Assembly: GCF_037975245.1 (NCBI RefSeq)
Contig: NC_092577.1
Coordinates: forward strand, 1,958,501-2,022,500
Direction: 5' to 3'
Length of the DNA stretch: 64,000 nucleotides
Origin: Apostichopus japonicus
Taxonomy: Eukaryota > Echinodermata > Holothuroidea > Aspidochirotida > Stichopodidae
In this document: piece after piece, positions 26,019 to 44,779 of the stretch
Layout: the number at the start of each line of letters is the position of its first letter
Numbering within the stretch: the stretch's first letter is position 1
Position numbers and translations under genes: made by a program
The notes under the pieces: generated by a model
Databases searched by the model: none
Seen by the model: only the letters and a program-made list of their open reading frames with translations
Told to the model about the DNA's origin: nothing

Positions 26019-26388
26019 CAGTGGCGGAGCGTCCATACAGGGGCGGATGCCCCCCCCCCTGACGGACTCAAATGGACTGCTGGCGCCCTTTTCAGCTTTT
26101 TACCACTTTTTACTTATTCGCGATTATTGACTTTTTATTGCGCTCTCATCTACCTATTGACATTTGTCACATTTTGTTGGTGTAATTTTTTGACTCCTAT
26201 TTATTCTTCGTTTATCTGCAAATTAGCAAGGCCCGGAAAGGGTCATTTCCGGCGATCTAGGGAGTATCTTTACTCAAAAAAAATATGTACGCTCCGCGCC
26301 AACCTGTTGTGGCGCTCCGCTTAGATAGTGTCGAAAGCGCCCCTACAGACCATTCTCGCCCCGACTAATACCCCTAGCTCCGCCACTG
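26019..26388. mobile_element. Non-autonomous hAT-type element (370 bp)
   Basis: The terminal inverted repeat CAGTGGCGGAGC is at both ends (12/12). The flanking 8-mers are AGGGGAGG (26011-26018) and CGGGGAGG (26389-26396), 7 of 8 identical. CAGNGG-type termini with an 8-bp target duplication are the hallmark of the hAT superfamily. The interior encodes no transposase, so it would have needed one from elsewhere. Confidence 0.75.
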
Positions 26389-26758
26389 CGGGGAGGGCGC
26401 GGGTTGGGGCGAAAAGTTCATTCCTAGTAGCAACAATTACCCTCAAATGTAAGGGATATAACATCATTATTTGAGAAGCAAATAATCTTTTGATGATATG
26501 TATCCCTGTCTAGCCATAACGCGACCTACAATTTTCTCTCAGATAGTCCAAGTACAGTCTAGGGCTATGATTTTACACCCATCGCGAGCATTGCTATATA
26601 ATAAGCCCGGGTAAAATATGTTAAGACATATAAATTGACAAATGGCTATTTCATAGCGAGTGGCTGTTGAACATAGACCCGTTCTCATACCAATAACAAC
26701 AACGTTCTCTTAAAAAATATCCGTGCAATTTGTCAACGTTTGTTTCGAAAATTATCTC

Positions 26759-26764
26759 GATAAT
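26759..26764. other. Left target-site duplication GATAAT
   Basis: GATAAT immediately precedes the left terminus TATGGAACGCC and is repeated immediately after the right terminus at 30622-30627. Confidence 0.75.
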
Positions 26765-26796
26765 TATGGAACGCCAAAAGGACCACGGTGACATGT

Positions 26797-29220
26797 ACCA
26801 CTACTAATTCGAAGTGTACTACATCTAAAATGTCGCGTACTACTACTAATTCGAAGTGTACTACATCTAAAATGTCGCGTACTACTACTAATTCGAAGTG
26901 TACTACATCTAAAATGTCGCGTACTACTATTACTTCGAAGTGTACTACATCTAAAATGTCGCGTACTACTACTAATTCGAAGTGTACTACATCTAAAATG
27001 TCGCGTACTACTACTACTTCGAAGTGTACTACATCTAAAATGTCGCATACTACTACTCATTCGAAGTGTACTACATCTAAAATGTCGTGTAACTACTACT
27101 AATTCGAAGTGTACTATATCTTAAAGAACTACTACTAATTCGAAGTGTCTACATCTAAAATGTCGCGTACTACTACTAATTCGAAGTGTACTACATCTAA
27201 AATGTCGCGTACTACTACTAATTCGAAGTGTACTACATCTAAAATGTCGCGTACTACTACTAATTCGAAGTGTACTACATCTAAATGTCCCGTACTTCTA
27301 CTAATTCGAAATGTACTATATCTAAAATGTCGCGTACTACTACTAATTCGAAGTGTACTACATCTAAAATGTCCCGTACTACTACTAATTCGAAGTGTAC
27401 TATATCTAAAATGTCCCGTACTACTACTAATTCGAAGTGTACTACATCTAAAATGTCCCGTACTACTACTAATTCGAAGTGTACTACATCTAAAATGTCC
27501 CGTACTACTACTAATTCGAAGTGTACTACATCTAAAATGTCGCGTACTACTACTAATTCGAAGTGTACTACATCTAAAATGTCGCGTACTACTACTAATT
27601 CGAAGTGTACTACATCTAAAATGTCGCGTACTACTACTACTTCGAAGTGTACTACATCTAAAATGTCGCGTACTACTACTAATTCGAAGTGTACTACATC
27701 TAAAATGTCGCGTACTACTACTCATTCGAAGTGTACTACATCTAAAATGTCGTGTACTACTACTAATTCGAAGTGTACTATATCTTAAAGAACTACTACT
27801 AATTCGAAGTGTCTACATCTAAAATGTCGCGTACTACTACTAATTCGAAGTGTACTACATCTAAAATGTCGCGTACTACTACTAATTCGAAGTGTACTAC
27901 ATCTAAAATGTCGCGTACTACTACTACTTCGAAGTGTACTACATCTAAATGTCCCGTACTTCTACTAATTCGAAGTGTACTATATCTAAAATGGCGCGTA
28001 CTACTACTAATTCGAAGTGTACTACATCTAAAATGTCCCGTACTACTACTAATTCGAAGTGTACTACATCTAAAATGTCCCGTACTACTACTAATTCGAA
28101 GTGTACTATATCTTAAAGAACTACTACTAATTCGAAGTGTCTACATCTAAAATGTCGCGTACTACTACTAATTCGAAGTGTACTACATCTAAAATGTCGC
28201 GTACTACTACTAATTCGAAGTGTACTACATCTAAAATGTCCCGTACTACTACTAATTCGAAGTGTACTACATCTAAAATGTCCCGTACTACTACTAATTC
28301 GAAGTGTACTACATCTAAAATGTCGCGTACTACTACTAATTCGAAGTGTACTACATCTAAAATGTCGCGTACTACTACTAATTCGAAGTGTACTACATCT
28401 AAAATGTCGTGTACTACTACTAATTCGAAGTGTACTACATCTAAAATGTCGCGTACTACTACTAATTCGAAGTGTACTACATCTAAAATGTCGCGTACTA
28501 CTACTCATTCGAAGTGTACTACATCTAAAATGTCGTGTACTACTACTAATTCGAAGTGTACTATATCTTAAAGAACTACTACTAATTCGAAGTGTCTACA
28601 TCTAAAATGTCGCGTACTACTACTAATTCGAAGTGTACTACATCTAAAATGTCGCGTACTACTACTAATTCGAAGTGTACTACATCTAAAATGTCGCGTA
28701 CTACTACTAATTCGAAGTGTACTACATCTAAATGTCCCGTACTTCTACTAATTCGAAGTGTACTATATCTAAAATGGCGCGTACTACTACTAATTCGAAG
28801 TGTACTACATCTAAAATGTCCCGTACTACTACTAATTCGAAGTGTACTATATCTAAAATGTCCCGTACTACTACTAATTCGAAGTGTACTATATCTAAAA
28901 TGTCCCGTACTACTACTAATTCGAAGTGTACTACATCTAAAATGTCGCGTACTACTACTTCGAAGTGTACTACATCTAAAATGTCGCGTACTACTACTAC
29001 TTCGAAGTGTACTACATCTAAAATGTCGCGTACTACTACTAATTCGAAGTGTACTACATCTAAAATGTCGCGTGCTACTACTAATTCGAAGTGTACTACA
29101 TCTAAAATGTCGCGTACTACTACTAATTCGAAGTGTACTACATCTAAAATGTCACGTACTACTACTAATTCGAAGTGTACTTCTACTAATTTGAAGTGTA
29201 CTACATATGAAATGTCACGT
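26797..29220. repeat. 42-bp minisatellite with higher-order blocks
   Basis: The unit is CGTACTACTACTAATTCGAA GTGTACTACATCTAAAATGTCG (42 bases, written in two parts), repeated more than 55 times. The block-end variant ACTATATCTTAAAGAACTAC recurs near 27113, 27777, 28106 and 28561, so blocks of about 664, 328 and 455 bases differ by multiples of about 42. Because 42 is divisible by 3 and the unit lacks stops in several frames, long ORFs appear on both strands. They are low-complexity artefacts, not genes. Confidence 0.95.
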
Positions 29221-29849
29221 ACCACTACTAATTTGACATGTACTACTACTAAATTCATGTGTACTACATCTAAATTGTCACGTAATACTACTGATGTCAA
29301 TACCACTACCTCTAAAACGGAAGCTACTACTACTAGACCAATTAAACGCGAGAAATACACCTGCAATCCTGCATAAGATATAATCATAACAAAATTAAAT
29401 GTTCAAAATGTCATTTGAAATAGATGAAAAAGTGGAGGAATATGTGAAGATGGGAAAAAAAAATGATATCCTTTGAGGCTCGTATAAATGACAACTAATA
29501 AATTTAAAATATGGATTGAACTAACAGGTCTACCTTCAGCTAAACCTAGCCAAGTAAATGAACACCCAAGATGACTGAATATTCCAGTGAGGTAAATTTG
29601 CTCCAAGGTAATAAAAACAGTTTAAGAATTTTGACCAAAGGTGACCATATTTGGATATCTGGCATATTTGGGGCCAATACAGCATACGTATTATATTAAC
29701 TTAAGCCTAGCTTATAGGCCTAATTAAATAAGGTTAGCCTATTTGCTTTTGACAAATGACAGTGAAGTGCTGAAAGTAGGATTTAGCTAATGCCTACATT
29801 TTCTCGGTTTATTAGACAAGAAATGTCTTATAAGATCCCCTACATGATT

Positions 29850-30180
29850 TTAGAGCCTATATGGGTACACTGTGCAGTGATGTCGATTGGGTGCCTTGGC
29901 CTCAATATTTGAGAAAGTGGTCAGATGCTGGGGGTACACTCTCGTCCGTCGGATGGGGCGTTAAATGGCGGTCCCGGGAGCAGGAATGGGAACGAATTCA
30001 CACCCCTGCCTCGTTATCCTCTGAACACTTATCGAAGAGAGAAGGCTTGAAATAAGCCGGTGTTCATCCACGATCTAACAGGGATAGGGTCTCAATTAAG
30101 CTACTGTAAAGCTTCCTGATCATTGGATTTCTAAACTAAACAATCTCAACTAATCTCAACTAATCTCAACTAAACTAATG
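29850..30180 (+). repeat. SINE-like fragment inside the foldback element
   Basis: It contains CGGATGGGGCGTTAAATGGCGGTCCCGG, a module I associate with dispersed SINE-type repeats of marine invertebrates. About 100 bases on is a tail of three AATCTCAACT repeats (about 30147-30172). The family assignment is from memory and weak. The 64-codon ORF across it is probably chance. Confidence 0.35.
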
Positions 30181-30344
30181 TGACGCTTATATATAAATTG
30201 ACATTTGTGTCTAAAATTTAATTATGCAAGTGTCGGCAAAAAGAGAACTCACACTGTCTTGATTTACTGCTCAGCAAGTATGCGTAGTACTACAGGCTAC
30301 CGCAGCATATACATGCATACTTTCTCAAATTTGCGACCTTTACA

Positions 30345-30621
30345 TAGATTACGCAGGTGTATTTCTCGCGTGTAGTCATTGGGTCAATGTTGTCGATAAG
30401 TTTGCGTACTTCGGCACATAGATTGTGCATAGCGCCATCGCTCCAATTTAGTAGTAGCAGCTTCCGTTTTAGATGTAGTACACTTCGAATTAGTAGTAGT
30501 AGCCTACGCCACATTTTAGATGTAGTACACTTCGAATTAGTAGTAGTACATGTCAAATTAGTAGTAGTATATGTCAAATTAGTAGCGGTACATGTCACTC
30601 TGGTCCTTTTGGCGTTCCATA
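30345..30621. repeat. Right inverted arm of the large foldback element
   Basis: It reads, in reverse complement, the same series as the left arm: terminus, CTACTAATTTGACAT units, two or three 42-bp-type units, then AAAACGGAAGCT and CGCGAGAAATACACC. It is about one tenth the length of the left arm because the minisatellite has few units here. Confidence 0.8.
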
Positions 30622-30629
30622 GATAATAG

Positions 30630-31388
30630 GATATTGATAATGGTTACCATTGGTTTGTTTCGTAAATTCCAGGTTAATGGGAAATTTCATGTATAAAGAT
30701 TGACCCTTCCAAGTTAACACAGATGTTATTATTGCAATAGCATTGAACACATTGTATACTCTATGTACAGGGAGTGTATCACTAGATTAGCCCACAAAGA
30801 TTTCTTGATACACTTCCTTTCACAACTTTCAATAACTCTCTGTATTCGCTACAATTGATGTATATGTGTTGTGCAAAAAACAAATAAATAAACGAAGTTG
30901 ATTCAATTAGTGCCGATATCGTTCAACAATCACACAATACTGTAAGGGGGTCGTCCTCTTCGATCTCATGAGGGAAACCTTCAAAGTCCTTTTTAACTAT
31001 CATCACCACTGTCCCTGACGATACAGGGACAGTCCCATCGTCGCGTAAAGAACCAACCTTTATGCACTTCAAATAAAAAAAGTCATTAGTGTTATTAATG
31101 TCATTACTCGATGCATAATATTCAGAAAAAAAAAACTACTGGTTATCGATCAATAATTTATGGATACTTCTTACAGCGTCAGTTTGAAGAAAATAAAGTT
31201 GTAACCATTTACAAGAGTCTGCTGGAAATTAAAAAAAAAATATATGACTATAGCGTTCATTTGGAACAAAGTAATAAGTTAGTCTGCTTTAAGAAGTCTT
31301 AATTATTAAAACTCAGGCAAGGTTCCTTTTAAGCACATTTCTATATAGAAATCAAATATAATCCTAACTTATGGTTTTATTTTCACAG
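30630..31388. other. Spacer upstream of P450 gene A exons
   Basis: I searched this stretch, and back to 24.4 kb, for counterparts of gene B exons 1-3 (signal anchor, LPIIGN hinge, EEFRDSGSFV, DWLHDGLL) and found none. Confidence 0.4.
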
Positions 31389-38058
<6,670 letters not shown>

Positions 38059-41000
38059 TGGTCAAGACCAGTGGTGACGTCACACTTCAAAGTACAAATT
38101 ACTCCTCCATTATCATTGCAGAGGTTTTCTTTGTCGGTACATTCATGAATCTACAGTTCGAACCTCATCAGACCAATGAGGTGTTAGATAACCCGCCCCT
38201 CCCCCTCTCCCCTACCAGGCACCTCTTTGTAGAGGTTAGTCAATATACCAGTTTTGAAATCCACACATGTTCTTTCCCATCTTCCCTAAGTATCATCTTC
38301 GTGAGATTTTATAAGCATTAAGTGATGCCACACTTGAAACAACCGTATATTCAATCGTCAGGCCTAGCGAGAGCGGGAGGGGGGGGGGGGGTCAATTGGT
38401 AGATACATGTCGCTAAGTCAGGGGCAGTTATGGGGTCTGGTGAAATATTGATGAAGGATAATGTAGACTCATTTTCGTAATGTACTTACGGAAACTGAAG
38501 ATTTCAAAAGAGGGTCCAGTGAAGTAATTATCTCCGTAGCCCGACATGGCTCTCGAAATCACTGAAATCCATCACCACTAGCACTAATGTTCATCAACTG
38601 GAATGTTATATACGTCACGGTTTAAGTCATCCCTACCTTTATCCAAATATAATGATTATTACCAGGGTGTGAAACACATTACACTTTACCCCTCCTGTAC
38701 CCGCCTACCCGTCCCACCACCTTATTTGTTTTTGTTGTTTTAGTTGGTTTAATTTCTGTCATTTTGTAACCATAATCCGTTTGAAAAACAAATTGAAGCA
38801 AGAGAGGAAAGAAAAGATGAGAGGAACGGGTGATGGGAGGAGGGGTGGGGGAGACGATGGGGCAAGGAGGAGAGCGGAGGACATTTGAGATATTGCAGCA
38901 GTTTCAACTTTTAAAACTAACCTTTAAACTAAGTCTTTGTTGTCTATTTTGTTTTATGTTTGTTGTTCAGTTATTTTTACAAGATTCCTTGTTTAATCGT
39001 GTCTAAATAAACACAAGGGAAGCCGGCTGGCACACCAGGGGCGGCGGGGCCGACGGGCACAGAGTGACAAGCTTCAATTTGTCTTATAAATTCAAATTCA
39101 TCCCAGGAAAATACCCCTTTCCGTATCCCTTTTGATTGTTAGAAAGTACCACTCTTGGACTTTTACATTTCAAAAGTGTCCTTCTGTTACTTCAAATGCT
39201 TCAATTTTGTTGAAAAAATACACAAACTTGTTATTAAGAAGTTTCCTGTCATTTACAGAATGAAAAGAGAATGAAATTTGAATTTCAAATAACGGAATAC
39301 TGCCTCTCAATGTTCATACACCCCCTCTCCCCTCTCCCCTCTCTCCTCTCCCCTCTCTCCTCTCCCCTCTCTCCTATCCCCTCTCCCCCTCTCCCCCTCT
39401 CATGTCGGCTGATAAGGAGTTGGCAGGGCAGCAACCACCAATGTTGGACTGCGTGAAGTTGAGCTCTTAATTCGTCGAGCGGAGGGGTCTAATGTGTGGG
39501 ATGAACCATCCCCTGTGAGATACTTAAGTAAAAATGGAGGTTCTTTATACACAAAACGGTTCTATAGTCTGCAATTTTTGAAACAATGTAGACAACTTTT
39601 CGACAACTGCACACCTGCGATTAATACATGTTCCTCAGATTTTACGTAATATTCCTCCTGCCAGTGAGGATGGGAGGGGTCAGGGAGGTCCCCCTGATTT
39701 TATTCATGGAGGTTAACGCTTTCCAGAAGTACACGTGGATGTAGGCGTCTACTGCCGAATGACATTCTCTTAACAAAATTAACCTAATTCATTCTAAACA
39801 CTCCATGGGAGTGACTACGACTTCCAAGACACGACAAAGAGCTAAATTAGTGTCAAATGGACTTCCGATCTATGGATTGCAGATTCGGGTCCTGGCCAGA
39901 TCAGTACGTTATGTCACTTGGGCAACGCACTTTATCTCCATAACATCTCTTTTTCTAGGGGTATTGTTAATACTGTTAAGTGCCCTGCTTGTTTGAATTG
40001 TGCACACTTTATGACCAGAGTTCAGTGTTGTAAAAGTCGTACGAGAAGGCCTTGCCTTGCCACAAGACTGTAAATCTTCTACTTTACTTCAAACTCTAAA
40101 CAAACATTGTCCTTTACATCACTGATTCGAAGGGCCAGGGCGGCCATTTTGTAGTCATGTGAGGTGCCTTAGTGACACTATAGAGATCACAACGATTACG
40201 TTTCAGTTGGTTTTCTTTTATTTTTTTTAAAGATGAATGTAAACTGTGTTGTTGATAAAAGTAATGTCGAAGAATAGTTCATTTATACCTGAGGATATCA
40301 ACATTGACAAAACTGCTCATAACTGTATAAAGATGAATAATGGATGTAATAAAGAGAAGTGCACAATAATTTGAAGAACAGATATTTCGATGGATGTCAT
40401 ATTTAGACTTGTTCAAGCATCAAATCTCCTCATTAAAACTATAATAGTTTGATATAATGTCATAGATTTTACTGAGGTCGTGTGGGTGAGTTGGTCCTAA
40501 TCAACAAAGGGTCTATCATCTACAGATCACCCGGGTATTCAACCATTTTATTTTGTTGAGACAACCACAATTTTTCACCTGTATTATCTTGGCGACCCTC
40601 AATTGACTGATGTTGTGGGATGGGGAATGGATATTCAGGGAGCAAGCAGGCTTCTTACCCTTCAAAATTCATACCCTCTCGTTTTGTAAATTCTTACCTA
40701 TGATTAAAGGTGATTTGCTGCAAAAACGTTTGAAGTAATTTGTGTTCAAGATGTTTTCCACAATTCCTCGGGAACCTCCAAAAGCTTTTGGCGACCCCCA
40801 TTTTGAGTACCAGGATTCTACCACATAGCCTAATGTAGTTTGAGCTTGAATCTCTGTTAACATATTAGCAATTATATAAATACGGTTACCAAACATCCAG
40901 ACTTTTCCTGACGTGTCCATGTTTTCTATCTTTCGAGCGAAAGAAAACATAAACGAAACGAATTGTTCAGGCAGGGCGTATAACGTTGCAATTCATAAAA

Positions 41001-41235
41001 AAAAAGGAAACTTGTTGGAAGGTGATGTGCCATTCCAATTTGAGCAAAGCAAGGCAATAAATTCCCAATAGTCAAAATCCTTCACAAATTATGTTTTTAC
41101 AAATCATTTGGAAAGTTTCGTTACCACTCCCCATGCAGGTCGATAAAGGAAAGAGGGTGGTCCCCATCCCCCTCTCCCTCACCATGTCACAACAACTTGT
41201 TCTCCTCACGTCAGATCAGATGTGGTAACGCTTTT
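38059..41235. other. Spacer with low-complexity tracts
   Basis: Contains G-rich (38378-38392), CCCTCTC (39318-39402) and T-rich tracts. No exon recognised. Confidence 0.45.
39800..39965 (+). repeat. Degenerate SINE-like fragment
   Basis: GATTGCAGATTCGGGTCCTGGCCAG followed by CACTTGGGCAACGCACTTTATCTCC looks like a worn copy of a tRNA-derived SINE: a B-box-like word, then the TTGGGCAAGGCACTTTATC module common in marine invertebrate SINEs. The family assignment is from memory. Confidence 0.35.
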
Positions 41236-42159
41236 CTAGAAATTAAATTTCAGATCGAATGAGAACAATTTTCCAGAATCTAATGTAGCAACAAGGAGTG
41301 ACCCTTTGTCATCTTCTTCTAATATACTCAAACAATATGAATCTTTGTTGACTGGTTTTGATGAAACTCTCCGGTGACCAACTTGGCTATATTTTAACAC
41401 GACGCATTGCCTTCCATCTGCTCTATATCGAACCCACAGGATATATATAAATCCGCTTTTATCTTTGCACACACTGATCGGTATCCAATCGGGCTCATCT
41501 GGGTCTGGTGATGACAAAAAATACTGTTTTCCGTACAGCCTACCTCCTCCTTCCTCCTTGGTGACTGAAAGAGCTGTTTTCTTCTCATAATCACAGACCA
41601 AGAGTGCATTGCTAACCACCGCCATATCAAATAGAGACCTGACCAGATATGGTAGTTTCATAGTGTGACAAAACTTCAATTTATAATCAAATACAAACAC
41701 TTTTCTGCAGTTCGTACCAACGAGGATTTGCTCCTTGACGAGATCAGTGGCTACACAGCGTACACACATATCGTCATACCAATTGGTCGTAATATCAGGG
41801 ATGGTCTTCTTTGTATATAATCCATTGCGGACATCGTACATACCTATTTCACAAGGTGCCGCAACGGTTGCAACCTTAGAATGTGGCAGAATGGCACAGT
41901 ATCGATGGGGATGATGTGGGTACCTGTCATTAGACCTACTCCTAAACGTATCCTGCCGTAACAGTTCTCGCCTACTCCTAAACGTATCCTGCCGTAACAG
42001 TTCTCCGTTTTGATTTAGAACAGTAACATGTGATTGGTCATCTGAGGCCAAACCAGAGACAACTATCCTTCCGCCATGGCCAGTTGTGATTCCGTTGACT
42101 AACCATTCTTCAGGGTTGAATCCTTTGATATTGATGACGGTCTTACCTCCTACTGCCAT
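41236..42159 (-). CDS. TRIM/NHL-like beta-propeller protein, single visible exon
   Basis: 307 codons from a true ATG, with an in-frame TAG seven codons upstream. The protein is a run of about six blades, each with hydrophobic strands and a turn: GGRIVVSGLASDD / HVTVLNQNGELL (about 29-55), CAILPHSKVATVAA (about 87-100), DLVKEQILVGTNCRKVFVFD (about 138-157), MAVVSNALLVCDYEK (about 174-188), SGFIYILWVRY (about 232-242), GSLLVATLDSGKLFSFD (about 286-302). Such propellers form the C-terminus of TRIM2/3/56-like E3 ligases and bind protein or RNA. No RING, B-box or coiled coil is in this exon. TTCCTTGTAG before ACCCTCCTTGATGTAACA ATG could be an acceptor, so this may be a terminal exon. A 36-bp in-frame duplication sits at residues about 52-75. 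Confidence 0.75.
   Translation of the reverse strand: MAVGGKTVINIKGFNPEEWLVNGITTGHGGRIVVSGLASDDQSHVTVLNQNGELLRQDTFRSRRELLRQDTFRSRSNDRYPHHPHRYCAILPHSKVATVAAPCEIGMYDVRNGLYTKKTIPDITTNWYDDMCVRCVATDLVKEQILVGTNCRKVFVFDYKLKFCHTMKLPYLVRSLFDMAVVSNALLVCDYEKKTALSVTKEEGGGRLYGKQYFLSSPDPDEPDWIPISVCKDKSGFIYILWVRYRADGRQCVVLKYSQVGHRRVSSKPVNKDSYCLSILEEDDKGSLLVATLDSGKLFSFDLKFNF
41935..42006 (-). repeat. 36-bp in-frame tandem duplication within the propeller ORF
   Basis: Two copies of CCTACTCCTAAACGTATCCT GCCGTAACAGTTCTCG (36 bases, in two parts), differing only in the last base. They duplicate the peptide ELLRQDTFRSR(R/S) in a predicted inter-strand loop after the first blade. Confidence 0.95.
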
Positions 42160-43250
42160 TGTTACATCAAGGAGGGTCTACAAGGAACCTCCTTGGTTAC
42201 ATCATAAGAGAACAGTTACGGTAGAAGAGATCTGAAAGAAAGCATTGATTCTTAAGTTATGGCGGCTATAATCAACAACAGACAGTGGCGGAATAAACAA
42301 CAAGAATTACCACGCAACAACAAAAAGAAACAGCAACAGCAACGAATACAATAATAATTGCAACAGCGAATTCGACAAAAAAAAGAAGAAAAAACGAGAT
42401 GCCAACACTTAGCAAAGCAAAACACTATGGAATGAAGCAACACTGATGACGAAAAGGCATCGACATCAATAACGACGACAGAAACGTAAAAATAGATGGT
42501 GAAAACATTAACAACGACAACGACGATGGCGTAACGACGTCAGACGACCATAATGAAGTGGGGTGCACAGGATTCTGAGGTGGGGCGAATTCAAAATTAC
42601 TTCCAACTGATTACTAAGGTAAGGGGATGAATCTTTATTATGGAAGGGTCATATGGCGTATGTAGGATAGTTTAATGAAGGGCTACTGCCATGGGGTCAC
42701 TGAAACCGACTCTCATATGTAGGGGTCCCCCCCCCTCCGAAAAAAGTAAACGTCAAATTGTGCGCTCTGAGACATATTTAGACTATGAACTAGATCTGTA
42801 TTTAAGTAACCTTACACGCAAGGGTTCAGTACGTTGCATGAGGTTGACGTCAGGGATGGGGGAGGGTTTACCCATAGTAATGGTTCAATTTATTCCCGTT
42901 GTATGCATAAGCGCCCGTCAGCTATTTTCCCCGACTGACGATTGGAGGTTGGGCAGTAACGACCATCCCTATACCTGTGTGCAAGACACTACAATAATGA
43001 TAACAAAGACATCAAACCAAACACTACAGATATTAACCAAACCAACAACGATGACAACAAAAACGTTCATAATAACGGCAACGGCGACGAAGACATCTGT
43101 GACGGTTGTAATAGATCCCAACGACGACAACAACGATAACAAAAAATATGTAGAAGTATGTCGTCGATAAAGAATACGAACTAAATGACAAAGACACGAG
43201 ACAAGACTGAAAAACAATACAGTTAATAGCAATAGCTTCAGCGATGACGA
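42160..43250. other. Spacer, CAA/CGA-rich
   Basis: Rich in AACAACGACAACGACG-type words, which create ORFs on both strands. No gene supported. Confidence 0.45.
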
Positions 43251-43254
43251 TGAC

Positions 43255-43615
43255 AACGGTGGCAATGCCAACGGTGCCAATGTCAACGGTGACAATGCCA
43301 ACGTTGACAATTAAAACGGTGACAATGCCAACGTTGACAATGAAAACGGTGACAATGCCAACGTTGACAATAAAAACGGTGACAATGCCAACGTTGACAA
43401 TGAAAACGGTGACAATGCCAACGTTGACAATGAAAACGGTGACAATGCCAACGTTGACAATAAAAACGGTGACAATGCCAACGTTGACAATGAAAACGGT
43501 GACAATGCCAACGTTGACAATAAAAACGGTGACAATGCCAACGTTGACAATGAAAACGGTGACAATGCCAACGTTGACAATGAAAACGGTGACAATGCCA
43601 ATGATGACAGATGAC
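43255..43615. repeat. 30-bp minisatellite, about 12 units
   Basis: GACAATGCCAACGTTGACAATGAAAACGGT repeats head to tail, with GAA alternating with TAA or TTA in the third quarter. Its length, a multiple of 3, gives long valine-, threonine- or serine-rich ORFs on both strands, which are artefacts. Confidence 0.95.
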
Positions 43616-43917
43616 AAAGGATATTGCTAGCCCAGCAAACAGCGGCGATAAGAATAGCAGTACCGCCATCTCCAATGAGAATAGTGAAGACGACAATAAT
43701 GACAACGAAACGGGACAAGATAGAAAAGCACAATAGTCACTGGCGATAACATCAGCGATGGCAACGTGGACGGGTGACAATGACAAAGCCGACGGCAGCG
43801 GTGAGTTTAAGAACAGCAAACAGCAAACAGCAACGATAACAACAGGAATATTACCATCGTCACTAAGGATAGTCAAGACGACAATAATTAGACAGGATAC
43901 CAAATACTATAGATAAT

Positions 43918-44036
43918 GACAACAGCAACAGCTACAACAACAGCAACAACAACAGCGACAGCAACAGCGACAGCAACAGCAACATCTACAGCAACACCTA
44001 CAGCAACAGCTACAGCTACAGCAACAGCAACAGTGA
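43918..44036. repeat. (AACAGC)n-like microsatellite
   Basis: Imperfect CAACAG/CTACAG hexamers. Confidence 0.9.
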
Positions 44037-44779
44037 AGACAACCCAATTTAGAAAGAGAGTCACGATAAAATAGCGAGGATGACGACAGACAACTCTGCA
44101 AATCATGTGACAAATATACACAACAAAAAACGGTACCAGCAACTGTGACGACAGTGTTGACAATAAACAAGAATAATAGGCAGTTGTTTTCCTCATAGAA
44201 CCAAAAGCTGATGTAACGAGAAACATCAACTTCAATTTAATAAAATAGAAACGTAAATATTTTTCAAGTAATTCTTAAAAGGTACTTGAAGATTGTAGAA
44301 ATGAAAATTTACTTTGATGTGAATGATACTAAGGCACGTTGTTTATTTGTCGGCTGTGGTACCCTCATATAAATCTACAATATTTAATGCGGCAATGTCA
44401 AGAAGACTTACCTATCTATTTTACGTAGCCATTATGTCCATAACCCTTGTTGTTCAATTCATATACAGCGAGTGCACATCTTAGTTTATATATATACAAA
44501 ATATATACGATCTGTTGTACTTTACCCAATGGCTCTGTATATGCTCTTCTTATGCAAACATAGAGATAGACTTTGATATTACAAAACTCTGTATCGCTTT
44601 GTGTTTGCTTATAATCTTCAATCTCTATTCAAAAGAAAATAATTAACATACAGGATATAACACAAATTTCTTGCATTGATATCATGTTGTGTAGGCTTGG
44701 AACTTAAAATACTAAGAATTAGTATCTTTAATGCCAAGGGAAACCGGGAGCGGGGATGGTAGGTGGTTGGTTGGGGGAG

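Larger units (their letters stand above)
26765..30621. mobile_element. Large asymmetric foldback element (3.86 kb)
   Basis: Both ends carry TATGGAACGCCAAAAGGACCA in inverted orientation, and the match continues through GTGACATGTACC and CTACTAATT. The left arm then holds a 42-bp minisatellite (about 26800-29220). The right arm holds a few units of the same repeat inverted (about 30463-30590). Inside the repeats the arms match again (TCTAAAACGGAAGCT and CGCGAGAAATACACCTGC), so the inverted arms reach about 29375 and 30345. GATAAT flanks both ends. The structure resembles foldback elements such as Drosophila FB and sea-urchin TU, whose long inverted termini contain short tandem repeats. The roughly 1-kb centre has no transposase ORF. 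Confidence 0.8.

Noticed and set aside
26764..29376. ORFs of 98-225 codons on both strands (CTTSKMSRTTTNSK-type repeats)
   Set aside because: They arise because the 42-bp unit is a multiple of three and stop-free in several frames. They overlap on both strands, have no non-repeat domain and follow the block boundaries.
42284..42300. CAGTGGCGGAATAAAC as a hAT left end
   Set aside because: No matching inverted terminus was found downstream.
43033..43903. Valine-, serine- and cysteine-rich ORFs of 113-206 codons
   Set aside because: They are read-through of the 30-bp minisatellite and flanking CAA/GAC-rich sequence.
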